Shown: positions 39,869 to 48,765 of the stretch, piece after piece | How the letters are laid out: each line of letters begins with the position of its first letter | Position numbering within the stretch: the stretch's first letter is position 1 | Assembly (NCBI RefSeq): GCF_900100205.1 | Contig: NZ_FNEQ01000001.1 | Span: forward strand, 310,001-374,000 | Source of the DNA: Duganella sp. OV510 | Lineage (GTDB): Bacteria; Pseudomonadota; Gammaproteobacteria; Burkholderiales; Burkholderiaceae_D | Direction of reading: 5' to 3' | Length of the DNA: 64,000 bases | The notes under the pieces: model-generated | Told to the model about the DNA's origin: nothing | Database searches by the model: none | What the model saw: only the letters and a program-made list of their open reading frames with translations | Translations under genes and position numbers: made by a program

Positions 39869-42800
39869 ATGACCACGACACAGCGCATCGTCAAAATCCG
39901 GCGCGACTACAACACCTGGGTTGCCAACGAAACCATCGAGGACTACGCGCTGCGGTATACGCCGCGCGCGTTTCGCCGCTGGTCGGTGTTCCGCGTCTCG
40001 AATACGGCGTTTGGCGCGATTTCCTTCCTGGTGCTGGAAGCCATCGGCGGCACCATCACCGTCAATTACGGCTTCGTCAACGCGCTGTGGGCCATCATGG
40101 CGGTCGGGCTGATCATCTTCCTCACCGGCCTGCCGATCAGCTACTACGCTGCCCGCCACGGCGTCGACATGGACTTGCTGACGCGCGGCGCCGGCTTCGG
40201 CTACATCGGCTCGACAATATCCTCCTTCGTCTACGCCTCGTTCACCTTCATCCTGTTTGCGCTGGAAGCCGCCATCATGGCCTACGCGCTGGAGCTGTAT
40301 TTCCACATGCCGCTGTGGCTGGGCTATATGGTCAGCGCGCTGGTGGTGGTGCCGCTGGTGACGCACGGCGTGACGCTGATCAGCCGCATCCAGATGCTGA
40401 CCCAGCCGGTGTGGCTGATCCTGATGGCCCTGCCCTTCATCGCCATCCTGCACAAGCGCCCGGAGCTGCCGGCGCAGCTGATGCAGTACGCGGGCCGCGA
40501 CGGCGCCAATGGCCAGTTCAATGTGCTGATGTTCGGCGCCGCCACAGCGGTGGGTGTCGCGCTGATCACGCAGATCGGCGAACAGGTCGACTTCCTGCGC
40601 TTCATGCCGCAGCAGACCCGCGCCAACCGCCTGCGCTGGCACCTCGGCGTGCTGATCGCGGGACCGGGCTGGATCTTGCTTGGCATCGCCAAGATGCTGG
40701 GCGGCGCGCTGCTGGCCTACCTGGCGATCAGCGTCGCTGTGCCGCTGGAACAGGCAGTCAATCCCACACATATGTACCTGGTCGGTTTCGGCGAAGTGTT
40801 TTCGCATCCGCAGGCGGCGCTGGCGGCGACCGCGCTGCTGGTGGTGGTGTCGCAGGTGAAAATCAATATGACCAACGCCTATGCCGGCTCGCTGGCCTGG
40901 TCCAACTTTTTCGCGCGGCTGACGCACAGCCATCCGGGCCGCGTGGTGTGGGCAGTGTTCAACGCGCTGATCGCCGTGCTGCTGATGGAACTGGATGTGT
41001 TCCAGGCGCTGGACCAGGTACTGGGCCTGTACTCGAATATCGCCATCTCCTGGATTACCGCCGTGGTGGCCGACCTGGTCATCAACAAGCCGCTGGGACT
41101 GAGCCCGAAAGGGATCGAATTCCGCCGCGCCTATTTGTACGACATCAATCCGGTGGGCGTGGGCGCGATGCTGCTGGCCTCCGCGCTGTCGATTGCCGCC
41201 TTCATGGGCGTGTTCGGCCCGCAGGCGCATGCCTTCTCCGCCTTCATCGCGCTGCTGACAGCGCTGGTGGCGTCGCCGCTGATTGCCGTTGCCACGCGCG
41301 GCAAGTATTACATCGCCCGCCCGGCACCACCGGTACACAGCAAAACCTGTGTCATCTGCGAAAAGGAATACGAGGCCGAGGACATGGCGCACTGCCCGGC
41401 CTACCAGGGTGCGATCTGCTCGCTGTGCTGCTGCCTCGACGCCCGCTGCAATGACACCTGCAAGCCTCACGCGCGCGTCGCCGTGCAGTGGCAGGAAGCC
41501 ATGCGCGCGCTGCTGCCGCAATCGCTATGGCGCTATCTGAGCGGCGGCCTCGGACATTATCTGCTGCTGATGATCGTCACCGTGCTATCGCTGGGCGCGC
41601 TGCTTGGTCTGATCTACTACCATGAACAATCGGTGCTGCCGGATGCGACGCTGCTGCCGCAGCTACGGCTGGTGTTCTTCAAGATCTTCGCCGCGCTGTT
41701 GCTGGCCAGCGGCATCGTCGCCTGGTGGCTGGTGCTGACCAGCGAAAGCCGCCGCGTGGCGCAGGAGGAATCCAACCGCCAGACCGGCCTGCTGACGCGC
41801 GAGATCGAACTGCACCAGCAGACCGACGCCCAGCTACAGCAGGCCAAGCAGGCGGCCGACCTGGCCAACCAGGCCAAGAGCCGCTATATCGCCGGCATCA
41901 GCCACGAGATCCGCACGCCGCTGAACGCCATCCTCGGCTACGCGCAACTGCTGGATAACGATCCCGCCATTCCCGCCCACCGGCAGCAGGCGGTGCGGGT
42001 GATACGCAACAGCGGCGAGCATCTGCTGTCGCTGATCGAAGGCACGCTGGACATCGCCCGCATCGAAGGCGGCAAATTCAACTTCGACATGAAGGAACTG
42101 GACTTCCCCGACTTCATCGGCCAGGTGGTGCGCATGTTCGAACTGCAGGCAGCCAACAAGGGCCTGGAGTTCCGCTATGAACTGAGCGGCGTGCTGCCGC
42201 GCTGCGTGCGCGCCGACCGCAAGCGGCTCGGCCAGATCCTGATCAACATCCTCGGCAACGCGGTCAAGTTCACCAGCCACGGCGGCATCGTCATGCGGCT
42301 GCGATACGCGCGCGAGATGGCGTCGTTCGACATCGAGGACAGCGGTCCCGGCATCCAGCAGGACGAGATCGACCACATCTTCGAGCCATTCTCGCGCGGC
42401 AGCGCCAGCGCGCACGCCAACGCCAGCGGCACCGGCCTGGGCCTGCCGATCGCACGCATGCTGACGCAGCTGATGGGCGGCGAGCTGAAAGTCCGCAGCA
42501 CGCCGCGCGGCAGCATCTTCCATGTGCGCCTGTTCCTGCCCAGCGTGCACGCGCCGGCGCCGCGCAGCGGTGCCTTGTCCTCCAGCCCGGCCAGCCAGCG
42601 CACCGGTTACCTCGGTGCGCGCCGCCGCATCCTGGTGGTCGACAACGAACGCGTCGACAGGGAACTGCTGCTGCACATGCTGCAACCGCTGGGCTTTGAC
42701 ATCGCCCAGGCGGAATCCGGCCTCGAATGCCTGGACCTGCATGACAGCTTCCAGCCCGACCTGATCCTGATGGACCTGGCCATGCCCGGCATGGACGGCT

Positions 42801-43243
42801 GGGAAACCAGCTACATCCTGCGCCGCAAGCGCAAGTCGGCCGTGCCGATCGCCATCGTCTCGGCAAATGCCTTTGACAAGGGCATGGAGAATCCGGCCGC
42901 CATCCGCGCCGAGGACTTCTTCATCAAGCCGGTCAACTTCGGCGAGCTGCTGGACTGGATAGGCGCGCGCCTGGCGCTGGACTGGACTACCGCAGCCCGT
43001 GCCGAAGATCCGGCGCCAGCCGCGCCACCGGCGCTGGTCTATCCGCCGTCCGACGCCATAGCCGCGCTACGCGAACTGATACGCATCGGCTATGTCCGCG
43101 GCATCCAGAACAAGCTGGACGAAATCGGCGCGCTCGACCCGCGTTACCAGCACTTCACCCAGACCATGCGCGGCTTCGCCGCCCGCTTCCAGCTGGACGC
43201 AATGGCGGACTTTGTGAAAGAAAGCAATGAACTTCAACACTGA
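39869..43243 (+). CDS. Permease-like (NCS1) hybrid sensor histidine kinase/receiver
   Basis: A 1124-residue protein. Residues 1 to about 480 form a 12-helix region resembling NCS1 purine/cytosine permeases (DYNTWVANETIEDYALRYTP, SYYAARHGVDMDLLTRGAGF). A linker with nine cysteines follows (494, 497, 509, 517, 520, 521, 522, 527, 531), then two more membrane segments (about 565-640) and a short coiled coil. The kinase has its phospho-acceptor His 679 in GISHEIRTPLNAILGYAQLL and an ATPase domain (NILGNAVKFTS, DSGPGIQ, GTGLGLPIA). The receiver has Asp 969 in LILMDLAMPGMDGWE. It looks like a transporter-derived sensor. The ligand is unknown; a nitrogenous base or amide is a guess. The ATG has no ribosome binding site because a terminator ends right before it. 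Confidence 0.85.
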   Translation: MTTTQRIVKIRRDYNTWVANETIEDYALRYTPRAFRRWSVFRVSNTAFGAISFLVLEAIGGTITVNYGFVNALWAIMAVGLIIFLTGLPISYYAARHGVDMDLLTRGAGFGYIGSTISSFVYASFTFILFALEAAIMAYALELYFHMPLWLGYMVSALVVVPLVTHGVTLISRIQMLTQPVWLILMALPFIAILHKRPELPAQLMQYAGRDGANGQFNVLMFGAATAVGVALITQIGEQVDFLRFMPQQTRANRLRWHLGVLIAGPGWILLGIAKMLGGALLAYLAISVAVPLEQAVNPTHMYLVGFGEVFSHPQAALAATALLVVVSQVKINMTNAYAGSLAWSNFFARLTHSHPGRVVWAVFNALIAVLLMELDVFQALDQVLGLYSNIAISWITAVVADLVINKPLGLSPKGIEFRRAYLYDINPVGVGAMLLASALSIAAFMGVFGPQAHAFSAFIALLTALVASPLIAVATRGKYYIARPAPPVHSKTCVICEKEYEAEDMAHCPAYQGAICSLCCCLDARCNDTCKPHARVAVQWQEAMRALLPQSLWRYLSGGLGHYLLLMIVTVLSLGALLGLIYYHEQSVLPDATLLPQLRLVFFKIFAALLLASGIVAWWLVLTSESRRVAQEESNRQTGLLTREIELHQQTDAQLQQAKQAADLANQAKSRYIAGISHEIRTPLNAILGYAQLLDNDPAIPAHRQQAVRVIRNSGEHLLSLIEGTLDIARIEGGKFNFDMKELDFPDFIGQVVRMFELQAANKGLEFRYELSGVLPRCVRADRKRLGQILINILGNAVKFTSHGGIVMRLRYAREMASFDIEDSGPGIQQDEIDHIFEPFSRGSASAHANASGTGLGLPIARMLTQLMGGELKVRSTPRGSIFHVRLFLPSVHAPAPRSGALSSSPASQRTGYLGARRRILVVDNERVDRELLLHMLQPLGFDIAQAESGLECLDLHDSFQPDLILMDLAMPGMDGWETSYILRRKRKSAVPIAIVSANAFDKGMENPAAIRAEDFFIKPVNFGELLDWIGARLALDWTTAARAEDPAPAAPPALVYPPSDAIAALRELIRIGYVRGIQNKLDEIGALDPRYQHFTQTMRGFAARFQLDAMADFVKESNELQH

Positions 43244-44135
43244 AGCCAGCATCGTGCTGGTGGTGGACGACGTCCCGGAAAACCTCGCCGTGCTGCATGA
43301 TGCGCTCGATGAATCGGGCTACACGGTGCTGGTGGCGAACAATGGCGAGGCCGCGCTGCTGCGCGCCGCCGAGGCACAGCCGCACATCATCCTGCTGGAC
43401 GCCATCATGCCCGGCATGGACGGCTTTGAAACCTGCCGCCAACTGAAGAGCAATCTCGCCACGCGCCACATCCCGGTGATCTTCATGACCGGCCTGACCG
43501 AAGCCGAGCATGTGGTCAACGCCTTTGACGCCGGCGGCAACGACTACGTCACCAAGCCGCTGCGCACCAGCGAAGTGCTGGCCCGCATCGCCTCGCACAT
43601 GCAGACGGCCAGGCTGGTCGACCAGGCGCGCAGCGCACTGGACGCCTTCGGCAACGCCGTCATCGCCATGACGCCGCGCGACGGCCGTATCGTCTGGCAA
43701 ACGCCGCTTGCCCGCACGCTGATGCAAGGCTATATGGTGGACGCCGAACTGCCGGCGTGGCTGCAGGCGACGCAGCTGGCGCACAGCCAGGGCCAGTCGC
43801 ACCCGCCGCTGACACTGGCGCGCGGCAGCCGGCGGCTGATTTTCTCGGCGGCGGAGTTCAGCGAAAATGCACAATGGATGATCGTGCTGCGCGAAGAATC
43901 CGACGTCGCCACGATCGAATCGCTGATGGCCTGCTTCAAGCTCACGCAGCGCGAATCGGAGGTGCTGAACTGGGTCATCAAGGGCAAGACCAACCGCGAC
44001 ATCGGCGACATCCTCGGCACCAGCCCGCGCACGGTTAACAAGCATCTGGAGCATGTATTCATCAAGCTGGGTGTCGAAACGCGCACCTCGGCTGCCGCCG
44101 TCGCCCTCAGCAAGATCCGTGCGGCAGCCGTTTAA
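43227..44135 (+). CDS. LuxR/NarL-type response regulator
   Basis: A 302-residue regulator whose ATG lies inside the end of the sensor kinase gene (17-bp overlap), so it is almost certainly the partner output. The receiver domain has Asp 14/15 and phospho-acceptor Asp 58 in IILLDAIMPGMDGFE. A middle PAS-like region (about 130-225) follows, then a C-terminal LuxR helix-turn-helix (LTQRESEVLNWVIKGKTNRD, TSPRTVNKHLEHVFIKLGV). It probably activates transcription of genes for whatever the permease-kinase senses. Target genes cannot be read from the sequence. Confidence 0.93.
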   Translation: MNFNTEASIVLVVDDVPENLAVLHDALDESGYTVLVANNGEAALLRAAEAQPHIILLDAIMPGMDGFETCRQLKSNLATRHIPVIFMTGLTEAEHVVNAFDAGGNDYVTKPLRTSEVLARIASHMQTARLVDQARSALDAFGNAVIAMTPRDGRIVWQTPLARTLMQGYMVDAELPAWLQATQLAHSQGQSHPPLTLARGSRRLIFSAAEFSENAQWMIVLREESDVATIESLMACFKLTQRESEVLNWVIKGKTNRDIGDILGTSPRTVNKHLEHVFIKLGVETRTSAAAVALSKIRAAAV

Positions 44136-44177
44136 TATCATATCGCCGCCAGCGCGGCGCACGTCGGCGCCGGACCG

Positions 44178-44186
44178 TGCCATAAT
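44178..44186 (+). promoter_or_regulatory. Candidate extended -10 promoter of the DUF445 gene
   Basis: TGCCATAAT, an extended -10, ends 6 nt before the ATG at 44193. Transcription would start at the A of the start codon, so the mRNA would be leaderless. No Shine-Dalgarno is seen at the usual distance. Confidence 0.4.
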
Positions 44187-44192
44187 CGGCGC

Positions 44193-45464
44193 ATGAGCAA
44201 GGACGAAGAACTCAGGCGATCAAAACGACTGGCGCTGTCGCTGCTGGCGGCAGCGGCGGCGCTGTTCGTCATGACGTCGCTGCTGCCGCGCGGCTTCTGG
44301 GTGGACGGGCTGCGTGCCATTTCGGAGGCCGCCATGGTGGGTGCGCTGGCCGACTGGTTTGCGGTGGTGGCGCTGTTCCGCAAGGTGCCGATTCCCTTCG
44401 TTTCGCGCCATACTGCCATCATCCCGAACAACAAGAACCGCATCGCCGATAACCTGGCTGGCTTTGTCGAGGAAAAATTCCTCAAGCCCGAAGCGCTGGC
44501 CGCCGTGATCCTGAAGACCGATCCGTCCACCCATGTCGCGGAATGGCTGAGGGAGCCGGCCAACCGCAGCTATCTTGCCAGCCACCTGCTCAAGCTGCTG
44601 CCCGAAATCCTCGCCACCGTCGACGATGCCCGCATCCAGCAACTGCTGCGCGATGCGCTGAATGCCGCCATCGGCAAGCTGGACATGTCACGCTCGCTGG
44701 GCGCCCTGCTGGCCAGCCTGACCAGGGATGGCCGCCACCAGGAACTGCTGGATGACGGCATGGTCGCGCTGATGGGCGTGATCAACCGCCCCGCCACGCG
44801 CGACATGATCGCCGGTCAGATCGCCGCCTGGCTGAAACGCGAACACGCCACCATGGAGCTGATGCTGCCAACCGAATGGATCAGCGAAAGCGGCGCTTCA
44901 ATGATCGCCAAGGCGCTGCAAAATGTCATGGAGGATATCGCCGCCGACCGTGACCACAAGCTGCGCATCAAGTTCGACGACATGGTACAGCGCTTCCTGC
45001 TGCGGCTGGAATCCGATCCCTCCTTCATCGCCAAGGGCGAGGACTTCAAGCGCTATCTGCGCGAGGGCGACACTTTCAACAACTACATCCGCGACCTGTG
45101 GGGCAGCGTGCGTGACTGGGTCCTGGCTGATATCAGCCAGGATGACTCGCGCCTGAACCAGGGCGTGATCCAGGCCGCCGGCTGGCTGAGCGAGGAACTG
45201 TTGCGCCATCCCGCCATGCGCGCCTCGCTGAACCAGCACCTGGCCGGCATGGCGCGCACGCTGGCGCCGGCCTTCTCCAGCTTTTTCACGCGCCATATCA
45301 GCGATACCGTCAAGGCCTGGGACAACCAGGACATGTCGCGCCAGATCGAACTCAATATCGGCAAGGATCTGCAATTCATCCGCGTCAACGGCACGCTGGT
45401 CGGCGGCATGATCGGCCTGTTGCTGTTTTTGTGCGCCCAGCTCATGGAATGGGCCGCGCGCTGA
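44193..45464 (+). CDS. DUF445 family membrane-anchored protein
   Basis: A 423-residue DUF445 (YjiN-like) protein. It has an N-terminal hydrophobic segment (LALSLLAAAAALFVMTSLLP), the family hallmark GLRAISEAAMVGALADWFAVVALFRKVP (seen in two parts) and HTAIIPNNKNRIADNLAGFV, a long helical middle, and a C-terminal membrane segment (VGGMIGLLLFLCAQLMEW). The function is unknown. The gene has its own likely promoter and no obvious operon partner; the next gene starts 21 bp after its stop. Confidence 0.9.
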   Translation: MSKDEELRRSKRLALSLLAAAAALFVMTSLLPRGFWVDGLRAISEAAMVGALADWFAVVALFRKVPIPFVSRHTAIIPNNKNRIADNLAGFVEEKFLKPEALAAVILKTDPSTHVAEWLREPANRSYLASHLLKLLPEILATVDDARIQQLLRDALNAAIGKLDMSRSLGALLASLTRDGRHQELLDDGMVALMGVINRPATRDMIAGQIAAWLKREHATMELMLPTEWISESGASMIAKALQNVMEDIAADRDHKLRIKFDDMVQRFLLRLESDPSFIAKGEDFKRYLREGDTFNNYIRDLWGSVRDWVLADISQDDSRLNQGVIQAAGWLSEELLRHPAMRASLNQHLAGMARTLAPAFSSFFTRHISDTVKAWDNQDMSRQIELNIGKDLQFIRVNGTLVGGMIGLLLFLCAQLMEWAAR

Positions 45465-45485
45465 CTATCATGTTAGGATGGGTGG

Positions 45486-46286
45486 ATGAATGTTCGCCTA
45501 TTCCTCCTCGTCTCAGCCTTGTGCGCAAGTGCACGTGCGGCGGATATTCCGGTGACGATCTATGCCGATGCCGGCTATCCGCCGTACTCCTACGAAAAGG
45601 ACGGCAAGCCAGCCGGCTTGTACTACGAGATCGCGCGCGCCGCCTTCAGCCGCATGCATGGCTACCGGATCGAGGTGCAGGCCGTGCCATGGAAGCGCGG
45701 CATGGCGCTGCTGCGCACAGGCACCGGCTTCGCGCTGTATCCACCCTATAAGAACACCAAGGACGAGCCGTGGACCTGGCCGTATTCGCTGCCGCTGTAC
45801 GATGAGCGCGTGGTGGCCGTATGCCGCAAGGAGGTGCTGACGGCCAGGCCGCGCAAGCACTGGCCGGAGGACTTCTATGGTCTGACCATCGGCAACAACG
45901 CCGGCTTCATCGTCGGCGGCGACGCGTTTTCGTACGCGGTGCGCGCCGGCCTGCTACGCATGGAAGAAGGCAAGGACAGCGAAACCAATATCATCAAACT
46001 GGGACTCAGGCGGATCGACTGCTATATCAATGACCGCGTATCGATCCAGTGGACACTCAATCAATTGAAGTCCGAAGGCAAGTACATGGAAGGCGGCACG
46101 CACGCCGAACTGGCCGAGGCGGCGGTGATTGCGGTGAAACAGGGCTACCTCGGCTACACCAGCCGGGACAACGGCAAGTACGCCTACAAAGCGGACTTTG
46201 TCCACCAGTTCGACAGCGCCATCGCGCAGATGAAACGCAGCGGCGAGATCGACAGCATCGTCCGCAATTTTTTCAAGGCCCACTGA
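45486..46286 (+). CDS. Periplasmic substrate-binding protein, family 3 (second orphan)
   Basis: A 266-residue protein with a signal peptide (MNVRLFLLVSALCASARA) and the family 3 solute-binding fold (VTIYADAGYPPYSYEKDGKP, AGLYYEIARAAFSRMHGYRI, ALLRTGTGFALYPPY). No transporter membrane genes are nearby. The same arrangement is seen at 3276-4109. Ligand unknown; an amino acid or a small organic acid is typical. Just before the ATG stands TAGGATGGGTGG, which could be a -10 or a Shine-Dalgarno. Its end overlaps the convergent oxidase gene by 14 bp. Confidence 0.85.
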   Translation: MNVRLFLLVSALCASARAADIPVTIYADAGYPPYSYEKDGKPAGLYYEIARAAFSRMHGYRIEVQAVPWKRGMALLRTGTGFALYPPYKNTKDEPWTWPYSLPLYDERVVAVCRKEVLTARPRKHWPEDFYGLTIGNNAGFIVGGDAFSYAVRAGLLRMEEGKDSETNIIKLGLRRIDCYINDRVSIQWTLNQLKSEGKYMEGGTHAELAEAAVIAVKQGYLGYTSRDNGKYAYKADFVHQFDSAIAQMKRSGEIDSIVRNFFKAH

Positions 46287-48765
46287 CGAGACGCAGCGCC
46301 ACCACCATCGCCAGCCCTTGCAGCGTGACGTAGTGCCACACAAGCGTGCAGTTGTCCAGCGTCGCGCGGTTGACTGCGCTGAGCCGGCCACACCACGAGC
46401 GCGCCCACAGATAGAGCGCCAGTATCGTCAGCAAGACCGCATGCAAGCCCTGATAAGCCAGCATCGCCGCCACCGTCGCCGCCCATGCGGTGGCGGTGGC
46501 GTCCAGTCCTGCCGCCAGATGCGCGCCGATTTCGCCTGCCACACCCGACAGCATGCAGATCAGCGCCAGCGCGAAGGCCGCCCGCTGCCAGCCATCCGCC
46601 GCGCGGCGACGCGCCCAGGCCATCAGCAGCGAGCCGGCCAGCAGCGCGCCGCAGGTCGCCCAGCTCCAGGCCGCCGGTGGCAGGCTGTTGCCGGGTGGCG
46701 GGCAAATGTCCAGCCGCATCGCAATGTGAATGTGCGCGAAGACGAAGGATGCGAAGATGGTGGCGTCCACCACCAGCATGATGATGGTGGACCACCACGA
46801 GTGGGACAGCACGCCGTGGGCGCCGACCGGCAGCACCACATCGTCGGCCACGCGCGCGGTGCGCGTCAACGGCAGGCTGTCCGACTGCCACATCCAGGCC
46901 ACTACTGATGCCACGGCGATCACACCGCAAATCCAGGCGGCGATCGCCATCTGTATCGTCAGCAGCAGGAAGAAGCCGGCCGTGCCGAGGGCGGCGGTCA
47001 GCGGCAACCAGCTGTCACCGGGCAGCACCTGCACGTATAAGGGCCTGGCCTGCACCGGGCTGGTCACGATCGTCTCGCGCCGGCCGGTCTGGGTGCCTGG
47101 CAACCAGTGCGCGCCCTGCTCGACTTCTTGCGACAACTGCGGATCGTCCCACAGCGGCTCGCGCGAACGCACATCGGGAATGCTGCGGGTGGCGTAGTCC
47201 TCGGCGGGTATCCACTCCAATGTCGGCGCCTGCCATGGATTGCCGTGCTCCTGCTTCGGCCGCCGCAGCGTGCGCGCCGCATCCACCATGAACAGCAATA
47301 TGCCGAGCGCCAGTATCTGCGCGCCAATGCTGGAGGCGAGGTTCAGTCCATCCCAGCCCATCTCCGACGAATAGGTGTAGACGCGGCGCGGCATGCCCAG
47401 CAAGCCGCTGATGTGCATCGGGAAGAACGCCAGGTTCATCCCGGTGAACATCAGGCCAAATACCCAGCGGCCGAGCCTTTCGGACAGGCGATGGCCATTC
47501 ACCAGCGGCAGCCAGTAATACAGCGCGCCGAACATCGGGAATACCAGTCCGCCGATCAGCACATAATGAAAGTGCGCGACGATGAAGTAGCTGTCGTGCG
47601 CCTGCCAGTCAAATGGCAGCACCGCGACCATCACGCCGGTCAGCCCGCCCAGCACAAAGATGAACAGGAAGCCCAGTATGAACAGCATCGGCGCGTTGAT
47701 CCTGGCCTGGCCGCGCCATAGTGTGGCAATCCATGCGAACACTTGCACAGCCGTCGGTACCGCCACGATCATGCTGGCAGCCGACACCAGCGTGGATGAC
47801 CACAGGCTCAGGCCAGCCGTGAACATATGATGCGCCCACAGCGCGAAACTGACCACGCCGACCACGCCCAGCGCGATGACCACCGGCCGGTGTCCCACCA
47901 GCGGCGCGCCCACCAGCGTCGGCAGCATCATCGACACCATGCCGGCCGCCGGCAGGAAGATGATGTACACCTCGGGATGGCCGAAGAACCAGAACAGATG
48001 CTGCCACAGTATCGGATCGCCGCCGCGCTCGGGAATGAAGAACGGCCAGTCGTAGGCGCGTTCCAGTTCCAGCAGCGTGGTGCCGGCGATGATCGCCGGG
48101 AAGGCGAACACGATCATCAAGGCAATCACCAGCATGGCCCAGGCGTAGACCGGCATGCGGCTCAGCGTCATGCCCGGCGCGCGGGTGAACAGGATGCCGA
48201 CAATCAGTTCGATCGCGCCGGCGATGGCGGAGATTTCGATGAAGCCTATGCCCAGCAGCCAGAAGTCGGCGTTGATGCCGGGCGAATGCTCCTTGCCGGT
48301 CAGCGGCGGATACATGAACCAGCCGCCATCTGGCGCCATGCCGGCGAAGATGCTGAGGAAGAAGCCAATGCCGCCAGCCGCGTAAGCCCAGTATGCGTAC
48401 GCCGACAGGCGCGGGAACGGCAGGTCGCGCGCGCCCAGCATGGCGGGTAGCAGGAATACCGAGATCGCTTCCACCACGGGAATCGCGAACAGGAACATCA
48501 TCACCGTGCCGTGCATGGTGAATACCTGGTTGTAGACGTTAGGGCTGAGCAGCGTGCTGTCGGGCATCGCCAGCTGCGCGCGGATCAGCAAGCCAAGCAC
48601 GCCGGCCAGCACGAAGAACAATAGCGCAGTGCCGATGTAGAGTTGTCCGATGGTGGCGTTGTTGACCGTGGTGAGGAAGCGCAAGCCGCGCGGCGTGCGC
48701 CAGACGCGCTCCAGCGCTTCCAGTTCGCCTTCCGGGCGCGGCAGGGAACTCAGTGGCTTGTTCAT
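46273..48765 (-). CDS. ctaD: Cytochrome c oxidase subunit I-III fusion
   Basis: An 830-residue fusion. The COX1 part (about 20-540) has all haem and copper ligands: TMHGTVMMFLFA (haem a His), FGHPEVYIIFLP (CuB His, cross-linked Tyr, D-channel Glu), WAHHMFTAG (CuB His pair) and VAHFHYVLIGG (haem a3 and a His), so it is an A-type aa3/caa3 oxidase. After a linker (about 545-600) a shortened COX3-like region follows (HGVLSHSWWSTIIMLVVDAT, FAHIHIAMRL, LVWHYVTLQGL). It reduces oxygen and pumps protons. Its start overlaps the coxB stop (ATGA). Assembly genes (ctaG, ctaB, sco) are not adjacent. Confidence 0.94.
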   Translation of the reverse strand: MNKPLSSLPRPEGELEALERVWRTPRGLRFLTTVNNATIGQLYIGTALLFFVLAGVLGLLIRAQLAMPDSTLLSPNVYNQVFTMHGTVMMFLFAIPVVEAISVFLLPAMLGARDLPFPRLSAYAYWAYAAGGIGFFLSIFAGMAPDGGWFMYPPLTGKEHSPGINADFWLLGIGFIEISAIAGAIELIVGILFTRAPGMTLSRMPVYAWAMLVIALMIVFAFPAIIAGTTLLELERAYDWPFFIPERGGDPILWQHLFWFFGHPEVYIIFLPAAGMVSMMLPTLVGAPLVGHRPVVIALGVVGVVSFALWAHHMFTAGLSLWSSTLVSAASMIVAVPTAVQVFAWIATLWRGQARINAPMLFILGFLFIFVLGGLTGVMVAVLPFDWQAHDSYFIVAHFHYVLIGGLVFPMFGALYYWLPLVNGHRLSERLGRWVFGLMFTGMNLAFFPMHISGLLGMPRRVYTYSSEMGWDGLNLASSIGAQILALGILLFMVDAARTLRRPKQEHGNPWQAPTLEWIPAEDYATRSIPDVRSREPLWDDPQLSQEVEQGAHWLPGTQTGRRETIVTSPVQARPLYVQVLPGDSWLPLTAALGTAGFFLLLTIQMAIAAWICGVIAVASVVAWMWQSDSLPLTRTARVADDVVLPVGAHGVLSHSWWSTIIMLVVDATIFASFVFAHIHIAMRLDICPPPGNSLPPAAWSWATCGALLAGSLLMAWARRRAADGWQRAAFALALICMLSGVAGEIGAHLAAGLDATATAWAATVAAMLAYQGLHAVLLTILALYLWARSWCGRLSAVNRATLDNCTLVWHYVTLQGLAMVVALRLVSGP

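Noticed and set aside
39854..41521. A 555-residue minus-strand frame opposite the permease part of the sensor kinase.
   Set aside because: Its composition (Gln, His, Arg-rich) is the antisense of hydrophobic Leu/Ala/Val codons. It would also have to read through the terminator hairpin.
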